33,214 nt of DNA. Origin: JAWOJB01 sp046484325 (lineage in GTDB: Bacteria > Actinomycetota > Acidimicrobiia > Spongiisociales > ZC4RG35). The stretch spans positions 1 to 33,214 of the forward strand of contig JAWOJB010000093.1 in assembly GCA_046484325.1 (NCBI GenBank). Direction: 5' to 3'. Each line of letters opens with the position of its first letter. The first letter of the stretch is position 1. Positions 7,713-15,491 of this stretch are shown here, piece by piece. A program made the translations under genes and the position numbers. The notes beneath the pieces are model-generated. The model had not been told where the DNA came from and made no database searches. It saw only the letters and a list, made by a program, of their open reading frames with translations.

Positions 7713-8135
7713 ATGGACGAACCGGCCGGGCCCGTCGATCACGGTGGCATCCAGGTGCTGACGGCGGCCGAGTGCGACGAGCTTCTCGCCTCGACCCCGG
7801 TCGGCCGGATCGCATTCGTGGCAGCCGGGGAGCCGGTGGTGCTCCCCGTCACCTACCGATACCACGCCGGCTCGATCGTCTTCCGCACGGCCCGCGGCGA
7901 GAAGCTGGAGGCGGCCGGACGACGAGCGCCGGTGGCCTTCGAGATCGATGGGTGGGACGCCGAGGGTCACACCGGGTGGTCGGTGCTCGTCAAGGGAGTG
8001 GCCGAGGAGGTCCTCCGGCCCGAGGAGCTCGACGAGCTCCAATCGCTCGGGCTGCGCCCATGGTCCGACGCCGTCGGTCGCCGGCTCTGGATCCGGGTTC
8101 GCGCCGACGAGGTCACGGGGCGTCGCATCCGATGA
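7713..8135 (+). CDS. Pyridoxamine 5'-phosphate oxidase-like flavin-binding protein
   Basis: A 140-residue split-barrel protein of the PNPOx-like superfamily. The core (LLASTPVGRIAFVAAGEPVVLPVTYRYH ... IVFRTARGEKLEAAGRRAPVAFEID ... GWSVLVKGVAEEV) is typical of small actinobacterial flavin- or F420-binding proteins. Exact activity cannot be told; vitamin B6 oxidase is unlikely, and an FMN/F420 reductase or redox-binding role is more probable. ATG 7713 was chosen because GGAGGGAG precedes it by about 4 nt; ATG 7677 would add 12 residues. It lies 43 nt before the PPDK gene on the same strand, with a small hairpin between. Confidence 0.85.
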   Translation: MDEPAGPVDHGGIQVLTAAECDELLASTPVGRIAFVAAGEPVVLPVTYRYHAGSIVFRTARGEKLEAAGRRAPVAFEIDGWDAEGHTGWSVLVKGVAEEVLRPEELDELQSLGLRPWSDAVGRRLWIRVRADEVTGRRIR

Positions 8136-8150
8136 CTGGCGGGCCCGGAC

Positions 8151-8168
8151 GCGGGGCCGAAGCCCCGC
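8151..8168 (+). terminator. Small hairpin between the split-barrel and PPDK genes
   Basis: A perfect 7-bp stem (8151-8157 with 8162-8168) closes a CGAA tetraloop in the 43-nt gap. It could be a weak terminator or attenuator, or a chance GC palindrome. Confidence 0.3.
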
Positions 8169-8178
8169 CGAAGGCGGC

Positions 8179-10845
8179 GTGACGGACGTGAAGTACGTGT
8201 ACCGGTTCGACGAGGGCGACGGGTCGATGAAGGACCTGCTCGGCGGCAAGGGTGCCGGCCTCGCAGAGATGACCAGACTCGGGCTGCGCGTCCCCCCGGG
8301 CTTCACCGTCACCAGCGAGGCCAGCCGCACGGTCATGCGTGACGGGTCGGCTCCCGACGAGATGTGGCACCAGATCGATCAAGCCCTCGGCGACCTCCAG
8401 GAACGGGTCGGTCGGACCTTCGGGGGTGGCCCGGTTCCCCTGCTCGTGTCGGTGCGGTCGGGGGCGAGGTTCTCGATGCCCGGGATGATGGACACGGTCC
8501 TGAACCTCGGGATCAACGACGAGGTGTTCGACCACCTCGTCGCCTGGTCGGGAGATCCCCACTTCGCATGGGATGCCTACCGACGGTTCGTCCAGATGTT
8601 CGGCAACGTGGTGCTCGGCACCGGCCACGACGGGTACCAGCGGATTTTGACCGAGCTGCGGGCCCGGCGAGGCGTGGAGGACGACTCCCGGCTGGACGCG
8701 GAGGATCTCGAAGAGGCCACCCGGCGGTTCCAGGAGCTGGTCGTGGAATCTGCGGGCGTCCCCATCCCGTCGGACCCCCGCCAGCAGCTGCGGGCCGCGA
8801 TCTCTGCGGTGTTCGAGTCGTGGAACAACCGGCGGGCCCGCGACTACCGGAAGATTCACGGCATCCCCGACGATCTGGGCACAGCGGCCAATGTCCAGAT
8901 GATGGTCTTCGGGGATCTGGGCGAGGACTCGGGGACCGGTGTCTGCTTCACACGCGACCCCGCCACCGGCGAACGCCGTCCGTTCGGGGACTACCTCCAG
9001 AATGCCCAGGGCGAGGACGTGGTGGCCGGCATTCGGAACACCCTCGGCCTCGACGACCTCGGCGTGATCCACCCCCGGATCCACGGCGAGATCCTCGACG
9101 TCATGGGACGGTTGGAGCACCACTACGCCGATATGTGCGACATCGAGTTCACGGTCGAGAAGGGGACGCTCTGGATCCTGCAGACCCGGGTCGGCAAGCG
9201 GACGGCGGCGGCGGCCGTGAGGCTGGCGGTCGGGATGGCCGACGAGGGCCTCATCGACCGGGACGAGGCGGTCCGGCGGGTGGATCCTTCCACCCTCGAG
9301 CAGCTCGAGCGGCCCCGGATCGACGAGGCCGGAGCCGCCGCCCCGATCGCCGTGGGCGTGGCAGCATCGCCGGGTGCCGCGGTAGGGAGAGCGGTCTTCG
9401 ACGCCGATACCGCCGTGACATGGGCGGCTCGTGGCGAGGTGGTGATCCTCGTCCGGCCCGAGACCACCCCCGACGACATCCACGGGATGGCCGCCGCCGC
9501 GGGAATCCTGACCAGCCAGGGGGGCAAGACGAGCCATGCCGCCGTCGTCGCCAGGGGCATGGGCAAGCCGGCCGTGACCGGGGCGGCGGCCGTGGTGGTC
9601 GACGTGGCGGGCGCCAGTTGCCATGTCGGGAACCTCGACATCCGCGAGGGCGAGCCGATCACGATCGACGGGACGACGGGGCGGGTCTTCACCGGCGAGA
9701 TGCCGCTGGTCGAGCCTGAGTCGATCCCCGAGCTCGACCGCCTGCTTACCTGGGCCGACGCCATCCGGACGCTGGGCGTGCGCGCCAACGCCGACACGCC
9801 GATCGACGCCCAGAAGGCCAGGGTGGCCGGCGCCGAGGGAATCGGCCTGGCTCGTACGGAGCACATGTTCCTCGGCGAACGGGTGGACGTCGTGCGCAGG
9901 ATCATCCTCAACTCCGACCCCGACGACCCACTGGCGGTGGAGCAGCGGAGCACGGCCCTGGCGGAGCTGATGGATCTGCAGGCCGACGACTTCGAGGGGC
10001 TGCTCGAGGCGATGGACGGGCTGCCCGTGGTCATCCGACTGCTCGACCCGCCACTCCACGAATTCCTGCCGCCGCCCGCCGAGCTCGAGCACGAGATGGT
10101 GCGACGGGTGTGGCTGGGCAGGGACATCGGCGAGCTCCAGCGGATGGCGACCCAGGCGGCCCGCCTCCACGAGGACAACCCGATGATGGGGCTGCGCGGG
10201 GTTCGGCTAGGTCTGATGTTCCCCGACCTGTACCGCATGCAGGTCGATTCCGCCCTTCGGGCCCTCGTTCGCCGCCTGGACGCCGGAGCCGATCCCCGGC
10301 TCGAGATCATGATCCCCCTCGTCGTGGCAGCCGAGGAGCTGCGCCGAATGCGCCAGATGATCGAGGGCGAGATCGTCAGGGCCTCCCAGGAGTCGGGACG
10401 CGAGCTGCACGTGCCCATCGGCACGATGATCGAGCTCCCCAGGGCTGCGCTCATCGCCGGGAAGCTTGCCGGCGTCGCCGACTTCTTCTCGTTCGGCACC
10501 AACGACCTGACCCAGATGACCTACGGCCTCAGCCGGGATGACGCCGAGGGGCTGTTCCTCCGCACCTATCTCGAGGACGAGATCCTCACCTCCGATCCCT
10601 TCCAGACCATCGATCCCGACGGGGTCGGTCGCCTGATCCGGGTCGCCGCCGCCGAGGGGAGGGAGGCCAATCCGACCATCGGCCTGGGGGTCTGCGGCGA
10701 GCACGGCGGCGACCCCGAGTCGATCGCCTTCTGCCTCAGGGTGGGCCTCGACTACGTGTCCTGCAGCCCGCCGCGGGTCCATGTGGCACGGCTGGCCGCG
10801 GCCCAGGCCGAGCTGGGGGTGGCGGGGCCGGCGGGCACCGCCTGA
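8179..10845 (+). CDS. ppdK: Pyruvate, phosphate dikinase
   Basis: An 888-residue cytoplasmic enzyme, normal for the family, interconverting pyruvate + ATP + Pi and PEP + AMP + PPi. The order is an N-terminal ATP-grasp domain starting YRFDEGDGSMKDLLGGKGAGL, the swivelling phosphohistidine domain with H453 in GGKTSHAAVVARGMGKPAV, and a C-terminal TIM barrel with acid/base C839 in GVCGEHGGDP. GTG 8179 gives the family N-terminus; the open frame runs 77 codons further upstream only by overlapping the previous gene in another frame. It converges on meaB with 6 nt between stops. Near lactate dehydrogenase and a DevRS pair it may serve PPi-dependent glycolysis or PEP resynthesis under energy limitation; direction is not decided by sequence. 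Confidence 0.95.
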   Translation: MTDVKYVYRFDEGDGSMKDLLGGKGAGLAEMTRLGLRVPPGFTVTSEASRTVMRDGSAPDEMWHQIDQALGDLQERVGRTFGGGPVPLLVSVRSGARFSMPGMMDTVLNLGINDEVFDHLVAWSGDPHFAWDAYRRFVQMFGNVVLGTGHDGYQRILTELRARRGVEDDSRLDAEDLEEATRRFQELVVESAGVPIPSDPRQQLRAAISAVFESWNNRRARDYRKIHGIPDDLGTAANVQMMVFGDLGEDSGTGVCFTRDPATGERRPFGDYLQNAQGEDVVAGIRNTLGLDDLGVIHPRIHGEILDVMGRLEHHYADMCDIEFTVEKGTLWILQTRVGKRTAAAAVRLAVGMADEGLIDRDEAVRRVDPSTLEQLERPRIDEAGAAAPIAVGVAASPGAAVGRAVFDADTAVTWAARGEVVILVRPETTPDDIHGMAAAAGILTSQGGKTSHAAVVARGMGKPAVTGAAAVVVDVAGASCHVGNLDIREGEPITIDGTTGRVFTGEMPLVEPESIPELDRLLTWADAIRTLGVRANADTPIDAQKARVAGAEGIGLARTEHMFLGERVDVVRRIILNSDPDDPLAVEQRSTALAELMDLQADDFEGLLEAMDGLPVVIRLLDPPLHEFLPPPAELEHEMVRRVWLGRDIGELQRMATQAARLHEDNPMMGLRGVRLGLMFPDLYRMQVDSALRALVRRLDAGADPRLEIMIPLVVAAEELRRMRQMIEGEIVRASQESGRELHVPIGTMIELPRAALIAGKLAGVADFFSFGTNDLTQMTYGLSRDDAEGLFLRTYLEDEILTSDPFQTIDPDGVGRLIRVAAAEGREANPTIGLGVCGEHGGDPESIAFCLRVGLDYVSCSPPRVHVARLAAAQAELGVAGPAGTA

Positions 10846-10878
10846 CCGGGGTCAGCCGCCCGGGAGAAGCCGGGCGGC
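10842..10878. terminator. Palindromic convergent terminator region of ppdK and meaB
   Basis: A 14-bp palindrome (10842-10855) contains both stop codons, TGA of ppdK and the antisense of meaB's TGA. A 9-bp GC stem with a 6-nt loop (10855-10863 with 10870-10878) follows. The second hairpin lies inside the last meaB codons, so it would mainly serve ppdK. No U-run is present. Confidence 0.45.
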
Positions 10879-11793
10879 GGCCGTCCACGGGTCGATCTCT
10901 CCCCGCTCGACGGCGCCGAGGAGCCCGTCGCCGGTGTCCGTCTCGCCTCCCAGCCGGGAAACCAGCGCCTCGTGGAGGGCGAGGTGGACCTGCCGCCGCC
11001 GTCGGAGACGCCGACGCTCCTCTCCCTCCCCCGAATCGGCCAGATACCGGCGGTGACGCGCGACCGCTTCGCTCAGCTCGGCGATCCCGCCACCGGTCGT
11101 GGCGACAGTCGAGAGGATGGGGGGACGCCATCGTCGCTCGCCGCCGAGGTCGAGCATCTGATGGAGGTGGCGCACCGTCTCGTCGGCTCCCGCCCGGTCG
11201 GCCTTGTTAACGACGAACACGTCGGCGGCCTCGAGGAGGCCCGCCTTGTTGGCCTGGACGGCGTCACCCCACCCGGGTGTCAACACCACCACCGTGGTGT
11301 CGGCTGCGTCGACCACCTCGACCTCGGACTGGCCCACTCCGACCGTCTCGACGATGACCTCGTCGAAGCCGGCCGCCCCGATGACGGCGAGCATCCGGCC
11401 GGCGGCCGCGGTGAGACCCCCCAGATGGCCCCGGCTCGACGCCGACCGGATGAAGACCCCCGGATCGCCGGCGTGCTCCTGCATTCGGATCCGGTCCCCG
11501 AGGATCGCACCGCCGGTGAAGGGGCTGGCAGGATCCACCGCGAGGACGGCAATGGAGGCGCCCGAACGGCGGCGTTCTGCCACGAGTCGATCGGTGAGGG
11601 TGCTCTTGCCGGCCCCCGGAGCGCCGCTGATCCCGACGATCGGCGGGCCGGGGGCCGGGCCGGAGCACAGCGTCAGCAACTCCCGATCTCCCGGGCGCCG
11701 ATCCTCGACGATCGAGAGGGCCCGGGCGAGTGCCCTCCGGTCCCCGGAGACGACCAGCCCCGCCAACGTTGATGGGTCGGTCGGGAGCGACAT
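10852..11793 (-). CDS. meaB: Methylmalonyl-CoA mutase-associated GTPase MeaB (ArgK family)
   Basis: A 313-residue G3E-family P-loop GTPase that protects and reactivates the B12-dependent methylmalonyl-CoA mutase. Walker A is GAPGAGKST (57-65), followed by VLAVDPASPFTGGAILGDRIRM, the GHLGGLT switch region, VIVETVGVGQSEVEV and the base-recognition motif NKAD. Length matches the family. The mutase itself is not in the window. A TAGCCT box 6 nt before ATG 11793 and no ribosome site suggest a leaderless mRNA. It converges with ppdK. Confidence 0.95.
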   Translation of the reverse strand: MSLPTDPSTLAGLVVSGDRRALARALSIVEDRRPGDRELLTLCSGPAPGPPIVGISGAPGAGKSTLTDRLVAERRRSGASIAVLAVDPASPFTGGAILGDRIRMQEHAGDPGVFIRSASSRGHLGGLTAAAGRMLAVIGAAGFDEVIVETVGVGQSEVEVVDAADTTVVVLTPGWGDAVQANKAGLLEAADVFVVNKADRAGADETVRHLHQMLDLGGERRWRPPILSTVATTGGGIAELSEAVARHRRYLADSGEGEERRRLRRRRQVHLALHEALVSRLGGETDTGDGLLGAVERGEIDPWTAAARLLPGG

Positions 11794-11799
11794 CGGGAA

Positions 11800-11805
11800 A
11801 GGCTA
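11800..11805 (-). promoter_or_regulatory. -10 box for meaB, leaderless type
   Basis: TAGCCT on the minus strand stands 6 nt before ATG 11793; no Shine-Dalgarno lies between. Confidence 0.45.
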
Positions 11806-11818
11806 GGGCCGGGCCCGA

Positions 11819-12097
11819 TCAGGCGATGGCGTTGACCTCGACCACCCCGGGCACGCGGTCCTTCAGGATCCGCTCGATCCCGGCCTTCAGGGTCATCATC
11901 GACATTGGACACCCTCCGCAGGCCCCAACCATCTGCAGGTCGACCACGCCGTCCTCCACACCGAGGAGTACGAGGTCCCCGCCGTCCATCTGCACGGCCG
12001 GTCGGATGTAGTCGAGGGTCTCCTGCAGCATCTCGAGATCCACCTCGATGCGCTCGGGGACGTCGACGGATGTTGGCTCGGTCACGATTTCCACCAT
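11819..12097 (-). CDS. NifU C-terminal-domain (Nfu-type) Fe-S cluster protein
   Basis: A 92-residue protein consisting of the NifU C-terminal domain. The motif GACGGCPMSM supplies the C60-x-x-C63 pair that holds a [4Fe-4S] cluster at the interface of a dimer, preceded by IRPAVQMDGGDLVLLGV, typical of this family. It carries clusters to target proteins. The N-terminal A-type domain of E. coli NfuA is absent, as usual in short Nfu proteins. ATG 12097 has a weak GGAG upstream. It ends 25 nt before the meaB start on the same strand. Confidence 0.92.
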   Translation of the reverse strand: MVEIVTEPTSVDVPERIEVDLEMLQETLDYIRPAVQMDGGDLVLLGVEDGVVDLQMVGACGGCPMSMMTLKAGIERILKDRVPGVVEVNAIA

Positions 12098-12118
12098 GGC
12101 GATAGTGCGAACTCCGTC

Positions 12119-12124
12119 ATCGTA
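12119..12124 (-). promoter_or_regulatory. -10 box for the nfu-type gene
   Basis: TACGAT on the minus strand lies 21 nt before ATG 12097, with GGAG in the leader. The call is weak because no -35 is seen. Confidence 0.3.
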
Positions 12125-12154
12125 GCCCGCATTCCCGGTTGTCCCGACGGGGCC

Positions 12155-13705
12155 CTACCTGGTGCCATCGATGACCAGGAACGAGCCGGCGGCCTCACCT
12201 TGCGGGTTGCGCGCTTCGATCCGCACCCGAACCACGTCGGGGAGAGCATCGCCGACCGTGATCTCGGAGAGCGGCACCTCGTGCCGCCCTGCGTCGCGAA
12301 CCGACCAGGCCGAGCCCGAGATGACCACTCCGGCCGTCTCGAGCACCACCCTCACCTCGGCGGGTGCCGTCAGCGTGAAGGCGACGCCCGAGATCACACC
12401 ACCCGGGCCCCAGAGCGGCACCGGGCCCCGAACCGCCGGCGGCAGGCCCAGGCCTGCCGGGGCCTCGGCGACGAGCAACCCGTCGCGGAGGCCGAATCGC
12501 CAGGTGCCGAGCACGTCGCCTGCCACCTCCTGACCGTCGATCACGACGGTCACCGGGCCGTCCGGCACGGCCACGATCACCGGCACGTCCACCTGGATCC
12601 CGACCCGGACCGTGGCCGGCAGCCCGCCGCCCGCCTCGGGGACCAGGCCCCCGTAGTAGTGGGCGAGGATCCGGCGGTAATCCGACCCCTGCTCGGCCAT
12701 GGCCTGGGCGCCGTACTGGCTCATCCCGACCAGGTGGCCCCAGCCCCGCCCTTCGACCCGGAAGAACGTCTCGAACCGGGGAGGTGCCCCCTGGGGCGGT
12801 ACGAACCGGAGCTCGGTTCGGATGACGTACGACGGGGACAGGAAGGACTGGGGGTATCTCCGATCGGAACCGGGACGGCGGGCGGGCAGCACGTCCGGGA
12901 TCACCTCCGCCGCTGCCCGGTTCAACCGTCCCCGCAACTGCCAGGTGGGGATGGTCGTGGTGGCCCCCTGGGACTCCACCCGGACCAGCCAGGGGCCCTC
13001 GCCGTCGCCTCGGACCTCGGTGGCGATCCGGCGAACCGGTCCGTCGGCAACCCCGGCGGCGTTGAAGAGGAGGTCCGCCTCGTCCTGCTCGAGCGAGAAC
13101 GACCAGGTCACGAACGGCGAGTTCTCACCGGGTGACTCGACCGCCCGCAGGTAGGAGATCGGCGAGGACAGGAAGACGTCCTCGTTCGAGCGGGTGCGGC
13201 CTCCGGAGGTGGAGCTGTAGAGGGCCTCGGCCGGCCTCCCGCCCACGAGCAGGACCTCGCCGGCCGTCGACTCGACGGCCTCGCCCCATCGATCGCCACC
13301 CGCCTCCCGCACGCCGTCGACCCCGGCATAGACCTGACACGCGCTGGTGGCGCAGATGTCGTACCCGAATCGCCGGCCGGCCGACGACCTCCCGGCTGCG
13401 AGCGTCCAGGCGAGGTAGGTTCTCGCCGCCACCACCTGGGCCTTGAGCGCCTCCCGCTCCCACGAGAAGGGAACCTCGCGGATGCCGAGCAGGTAGTCGT
13501 CCACCGAGACCTCCTCCACGAGCGCAAGGCCCCGATCGTGGGCGGAGACCGTCAACTCGCCCCCGTACCGACGGCCGCCGACCTCGACGGTGGCGCCCTC
13601 GACCGGCGTGATCACCACCGTGTCGGCCACGAACTCCGTACGAGGCGCCGGCTCGGCCGGAGTCTGCACGACGAGCAGCAACAGGGCGGCGAGAACCTCA
13701 CGCAT
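12155..13705 (-). CDS. Secreted SpoIID/LytB-domain protein
   Basis: A 516-residue exported protein with a short signal peptide (MREVLAALLLLVVQ, then PAEPAP). The SpoIID domain follows: DDYLLGIREVPFSW with E77 aligned to the catalytic Glu of SpoIID transglycosylases, EALKAQVVAARTYLAW, YSSTSGGRT and GWGHLVGMSQYGAQAMA. A beta-rich tail makes up the last 170 residues. Members cut or bind peptidoglycan glycan strands denuded of stem peptides. I chose ATG 13705, where the signal peptide begins; it overlaps the murA stop by 8 nt. Sporulation is not implied, since the domain is common in non-sporulating actinobacteria. Confidence 0.9.
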   Translation of the reverse strand: MREVLAALLLLVVQTPAEPAPRTEFVADTVVITPVEGATVEVGGRRYGGELTVSAHDRGLALVEEVSVDDYLLGIREVPFSWEREALKAQVVAARTYLAWTLAAGRSSAGRRFGYDICATSACQVYAGVDGVREAGGDRWGEAVESTAGEVLLVGGRPAEALYSSTSGGRTRSNEDVFLSSPISYLRAVESPGENSPFVTWSFSLEQDEADLLFNAAGVADGPVRRIATEVRGDGEGPWLVRVESQGATTTIPTWQLRGRLNRAAAEVIPDVLPARRPGSDRRYPQSFLSPSYVIRTELRFVPPQGAPPRFETFFRVEGRGWGHLVGMSQYGAQAMAEQGSDYRRILAHYYGGLVPEAGGGLPATVRVGIQVDVPVIVAVPDGPVTVVIDGQEVAGDVLGTWRFGLRDGLLVAEAPAGLGLPPAVRGPVPLWGPGGVISGVAFTLTAPAEVRVVLETAGVVISGSAWSVRDAGRHEVPLSEITVGDALPDVVRVRIEARNPQGEAAGSFLVIDGTR

Positions 13706-14954
13706 CGACACGCTCGACGCGCAGCCCGAGCGAGCCCAACCGCCCGACGAAGTCCTCATAGCCCCGGTCGATATGGTGGGCCTCTCCGACCACGGTGGTG
13801 CCCTCGGCCCGCAGCCCGGCGAGGACCAGCGCCGCCCCCGCCCGGATGTCGCTCGCCAGCACCGGGCACCCCGAGAGGGAGGGCACGCCCCGGATCACGG
13901 CGTGCTGCCACTCGGTGGTGATATCGGCCCCCATGCGGGCCAGCTCGCCCACGTACCGGAAGCGGGCGTCGTACAGGTTCTCCGTCACGATCGACGTGCC
14001 CTCGGCGACGGCGAGCAGCGCCACCATCTGGGGGTGGAGGTCGGTGTGAAAGCCCGGATAGGGCAGCGTGGCAAAATCGACCGCCCGGGGGCGCTCGGGA
14101 CCCCGTACCCGGATCCATCCGTCTCCCCGACCCACCTCGCACCCGGCGTCCTCGAGCTTGCGCAGCTCCATCCGCAGGTGGTCGGGCACACACGAGGTGA
14201 CCGTCACGTCGCCACCGGTGATGGCGGCGGCCACCGCGTAGGTGCCGGCCTCGATCCGGTCGGGGACCACCCGGTGAACGACCGGCGCCAGCGACTCCAC
14301 CCCGCGGACCCGGATGATGGCCGTGCCGGCCCCCGAGACCTCGGCGCCCATCGCCGAGAGCTGGGTGCACAGATCCTGGATCTCCGGCTCGCGGGCAGCG
14401 TTGACGATCGTCGTCTCTCCCCGGGCGAGAACGGCGGCCATGAGCACGTTCTCGGTGGCTCCCACGCTCGGAAACGAGAGCTCGACCTCCGTACCCGTCA
14501 GCCCGTCGGGTGCCCGCCCGACCAGCACACCGTGGACGAGCTCGAACTCGGCGCCCATCTGCTCGAGGCCGCCGAGATGCATGTCGATCGGCCGTGCCCC
14601 AAGGTCGTCGCCGCCCGGCAGCGGCACCCTCGCCATCCCGAGCCTGCCCAGCAGTGGGCCGAGCACCACGATCGAGGCGCGCATCTGGCGTACCAGGTCG
14701 AGCGGCGCCTCGGGTTCGAGCTCCTCGGGAACGACGACCGAGAGCTCCCCCGCCTCGAAACGGCACACCGCCCCCATGTGGCCGAGCACCCGGGTCATGA
14801 GCTGGACGTCGACGATGTCCGGCACGTTGAGGAGCCGGTGCCGGCCAGGAGCCAGGAGCGCCACCACCATCTCCTTGAGCGCGGCGTTCTTGGCACCGAG
14901 CACGCCCACGGTTCCGCGGGCGGGCGCGCCTCCTTCAACGACGATGCGGACCAT
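13698..14954 (-). CDS. murA: UDP-N-acetylglucosamine 1-carboxyvinyltransferase MurA (Asp-type active site)
   Basis: A 418-residue cytoplasmic enzyme transferring enolpyruvyl from PEP to UDP-GlcNAc, the first committed step of peptidoglycan synthesis. Recognisable segments are GAKNAALKEMVVALLA at the N-terminus, the PGGDDLGARPIDMHL loop, SVGATENVLMAA, and YPGFHTDLHPQM with EAHHIDRGYEDF near the end. The loop carries D116 where E. coli has catalytic C115; this change gives fosfomycin resistance in mycobacteria and chlamydiae. ATG 14954 fits the family start and lies 6 nt after a TACGAT box; the frame is open far upstream but only antisense to rpiB. It overlaps the SpoIID-domain gene downstream. 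Confidence 0.96.
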   Translation of the reverse strand: MVRIVVEGGAPARGTVGVLGAKNAALKEMVVALLAPGRHRLLNVPDIVDVQLMTRVLGHMGAVCRFEAGELSVVVPEELEPEAPLDLVRQMRASIVVLGPLLGRLGMARVPLPGGDDLGARPIDMHLGGLEQMGAEFELVHGVLVGRAPDGLTGTEVELSFPSVGATENVLMAAVLARGETTIVNAAREPEIQDLCTQLSAMGAEVSGAGTAIIRVRGVESLAPVVHRVVPDRIEAGTYAVAAAITGGDVTVTSCVPDHLRMELRKLEDAGCEVGRGDGWIRVRGPERPRAVDFATLPYPGFHTDLHPQMVALLAVAEGTSIVTENLYDARFRYVGELARMGADITTEWQHAVIRGVPSLSGCPVLASDIRAGAALVLAGLRAEGTTVVGEAHHIDRGYEDFVGRLGSLGLRVERVDA

Positions 14955-14960
14955 GGGAGG

Positions 14961-14966
14961 ATCGTA
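14961..14966 (-). promoter_or_regulatory. -10 box for murA, leaderless type
   Basis: TACGAT on the minus strand stands 6 nt before ATG 14954, within the 75-bp divergent region shared with rpiB. Confidence 0.4.
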
Positions 14967-15029
14967 CCGGTGCCGGGTGGTTGCCTCCGGTCCGTCTACC
15001 CTGGCTGCCCCAACCCTGGAGACCACACG

Positions 15030-15470
15030 GTGCGGATCGCCCTCGGCGCCGACCACGCCGGATTCCCCCTCAAACAGCACCTGGCGGCCCGCCTTGCCGA
15101 GGCCGGCCATACGGTCTTCGACCTCGGTACCCACTCCGAGGACCCGGTCGACTACCCCGATGTGGCCGTCACGGTGGCGAAGGCGGTGGTCGACGGCCGT
15201 GCCGACCGGGCGATCCTCGTGTGCGGCTCCGGAGCCGGCGCGTCGGTGGCGGCCAACAAGGTCCGGGGGATCCGGGCGACGGTCGCCCACGACACCTATA
15301 CCGCCCACCAGGCCGTGGAGCACGACGACGTCAACGTCCTCTGCCTGGGGAGCCGGGTGATCGGACCCGCTCTCGCCGAGGAGCTGGCCATGGCCTTCGT
15401 GGAGGCACGCTTCTCCCGGGAAGAGCGCCATCTCCGCCGCTTGCGGAAGGTCGAGGCCCTCGAGGGCTGA
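15030..15470 (+). CDS. rpiB: Ribose-5-phosphate isomerase B
   Basis: A 146-residue RpiB/LacAB-family enzyme interconverting ribose 5-phosphate and ribulose 5-phosphate. It has ALGADHAGFPLK at the start, GTHSEDPVDYPD, and C65 in CGSGAGASVAANKVRGIRA, aligned with the catalytic Cys of E. coli RpiB (M. tuberculosis RpiB lacks it). AHDTYTAHQAVEHDDVNVLCLG completes the site. GTG 15030, preceded by GGAG about 9 nt upstream, gives the family start. The open frame reaches far upstream only antisense to murA. It converges with the thioredoxin-like gene (21 nt between stops). Confidence 0.94.
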   Translation: MRIALGADHAGFPLKQHLAARLAEAGHTVFDLGTHSEDPVDYPDVAVTVAKAVVDGRADRAILVCGSGAGASVAANKVRGIRATVAHDTYTAHQAVEHDDVNVLCLGSRVIGPALAEELAMAFVEARFSREERHLRRLRKVEALEG

Positions 15471-15491
15471 CTACCGAGGATCGAGTCCCGA

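Noticed and set aside
8113..10502. Minus-strand open frames of 685 and 459 codons inside ppdK
   Set aside because: They are antisense to a full-length, motif-complete enzyme and show no recognisable protein features.
13590..15029. 480-codon upstream extension of the rpiB reading frame
   Set aside because: It runs antisense through murA; rpiB alone has the normal family length from GTG 15030.
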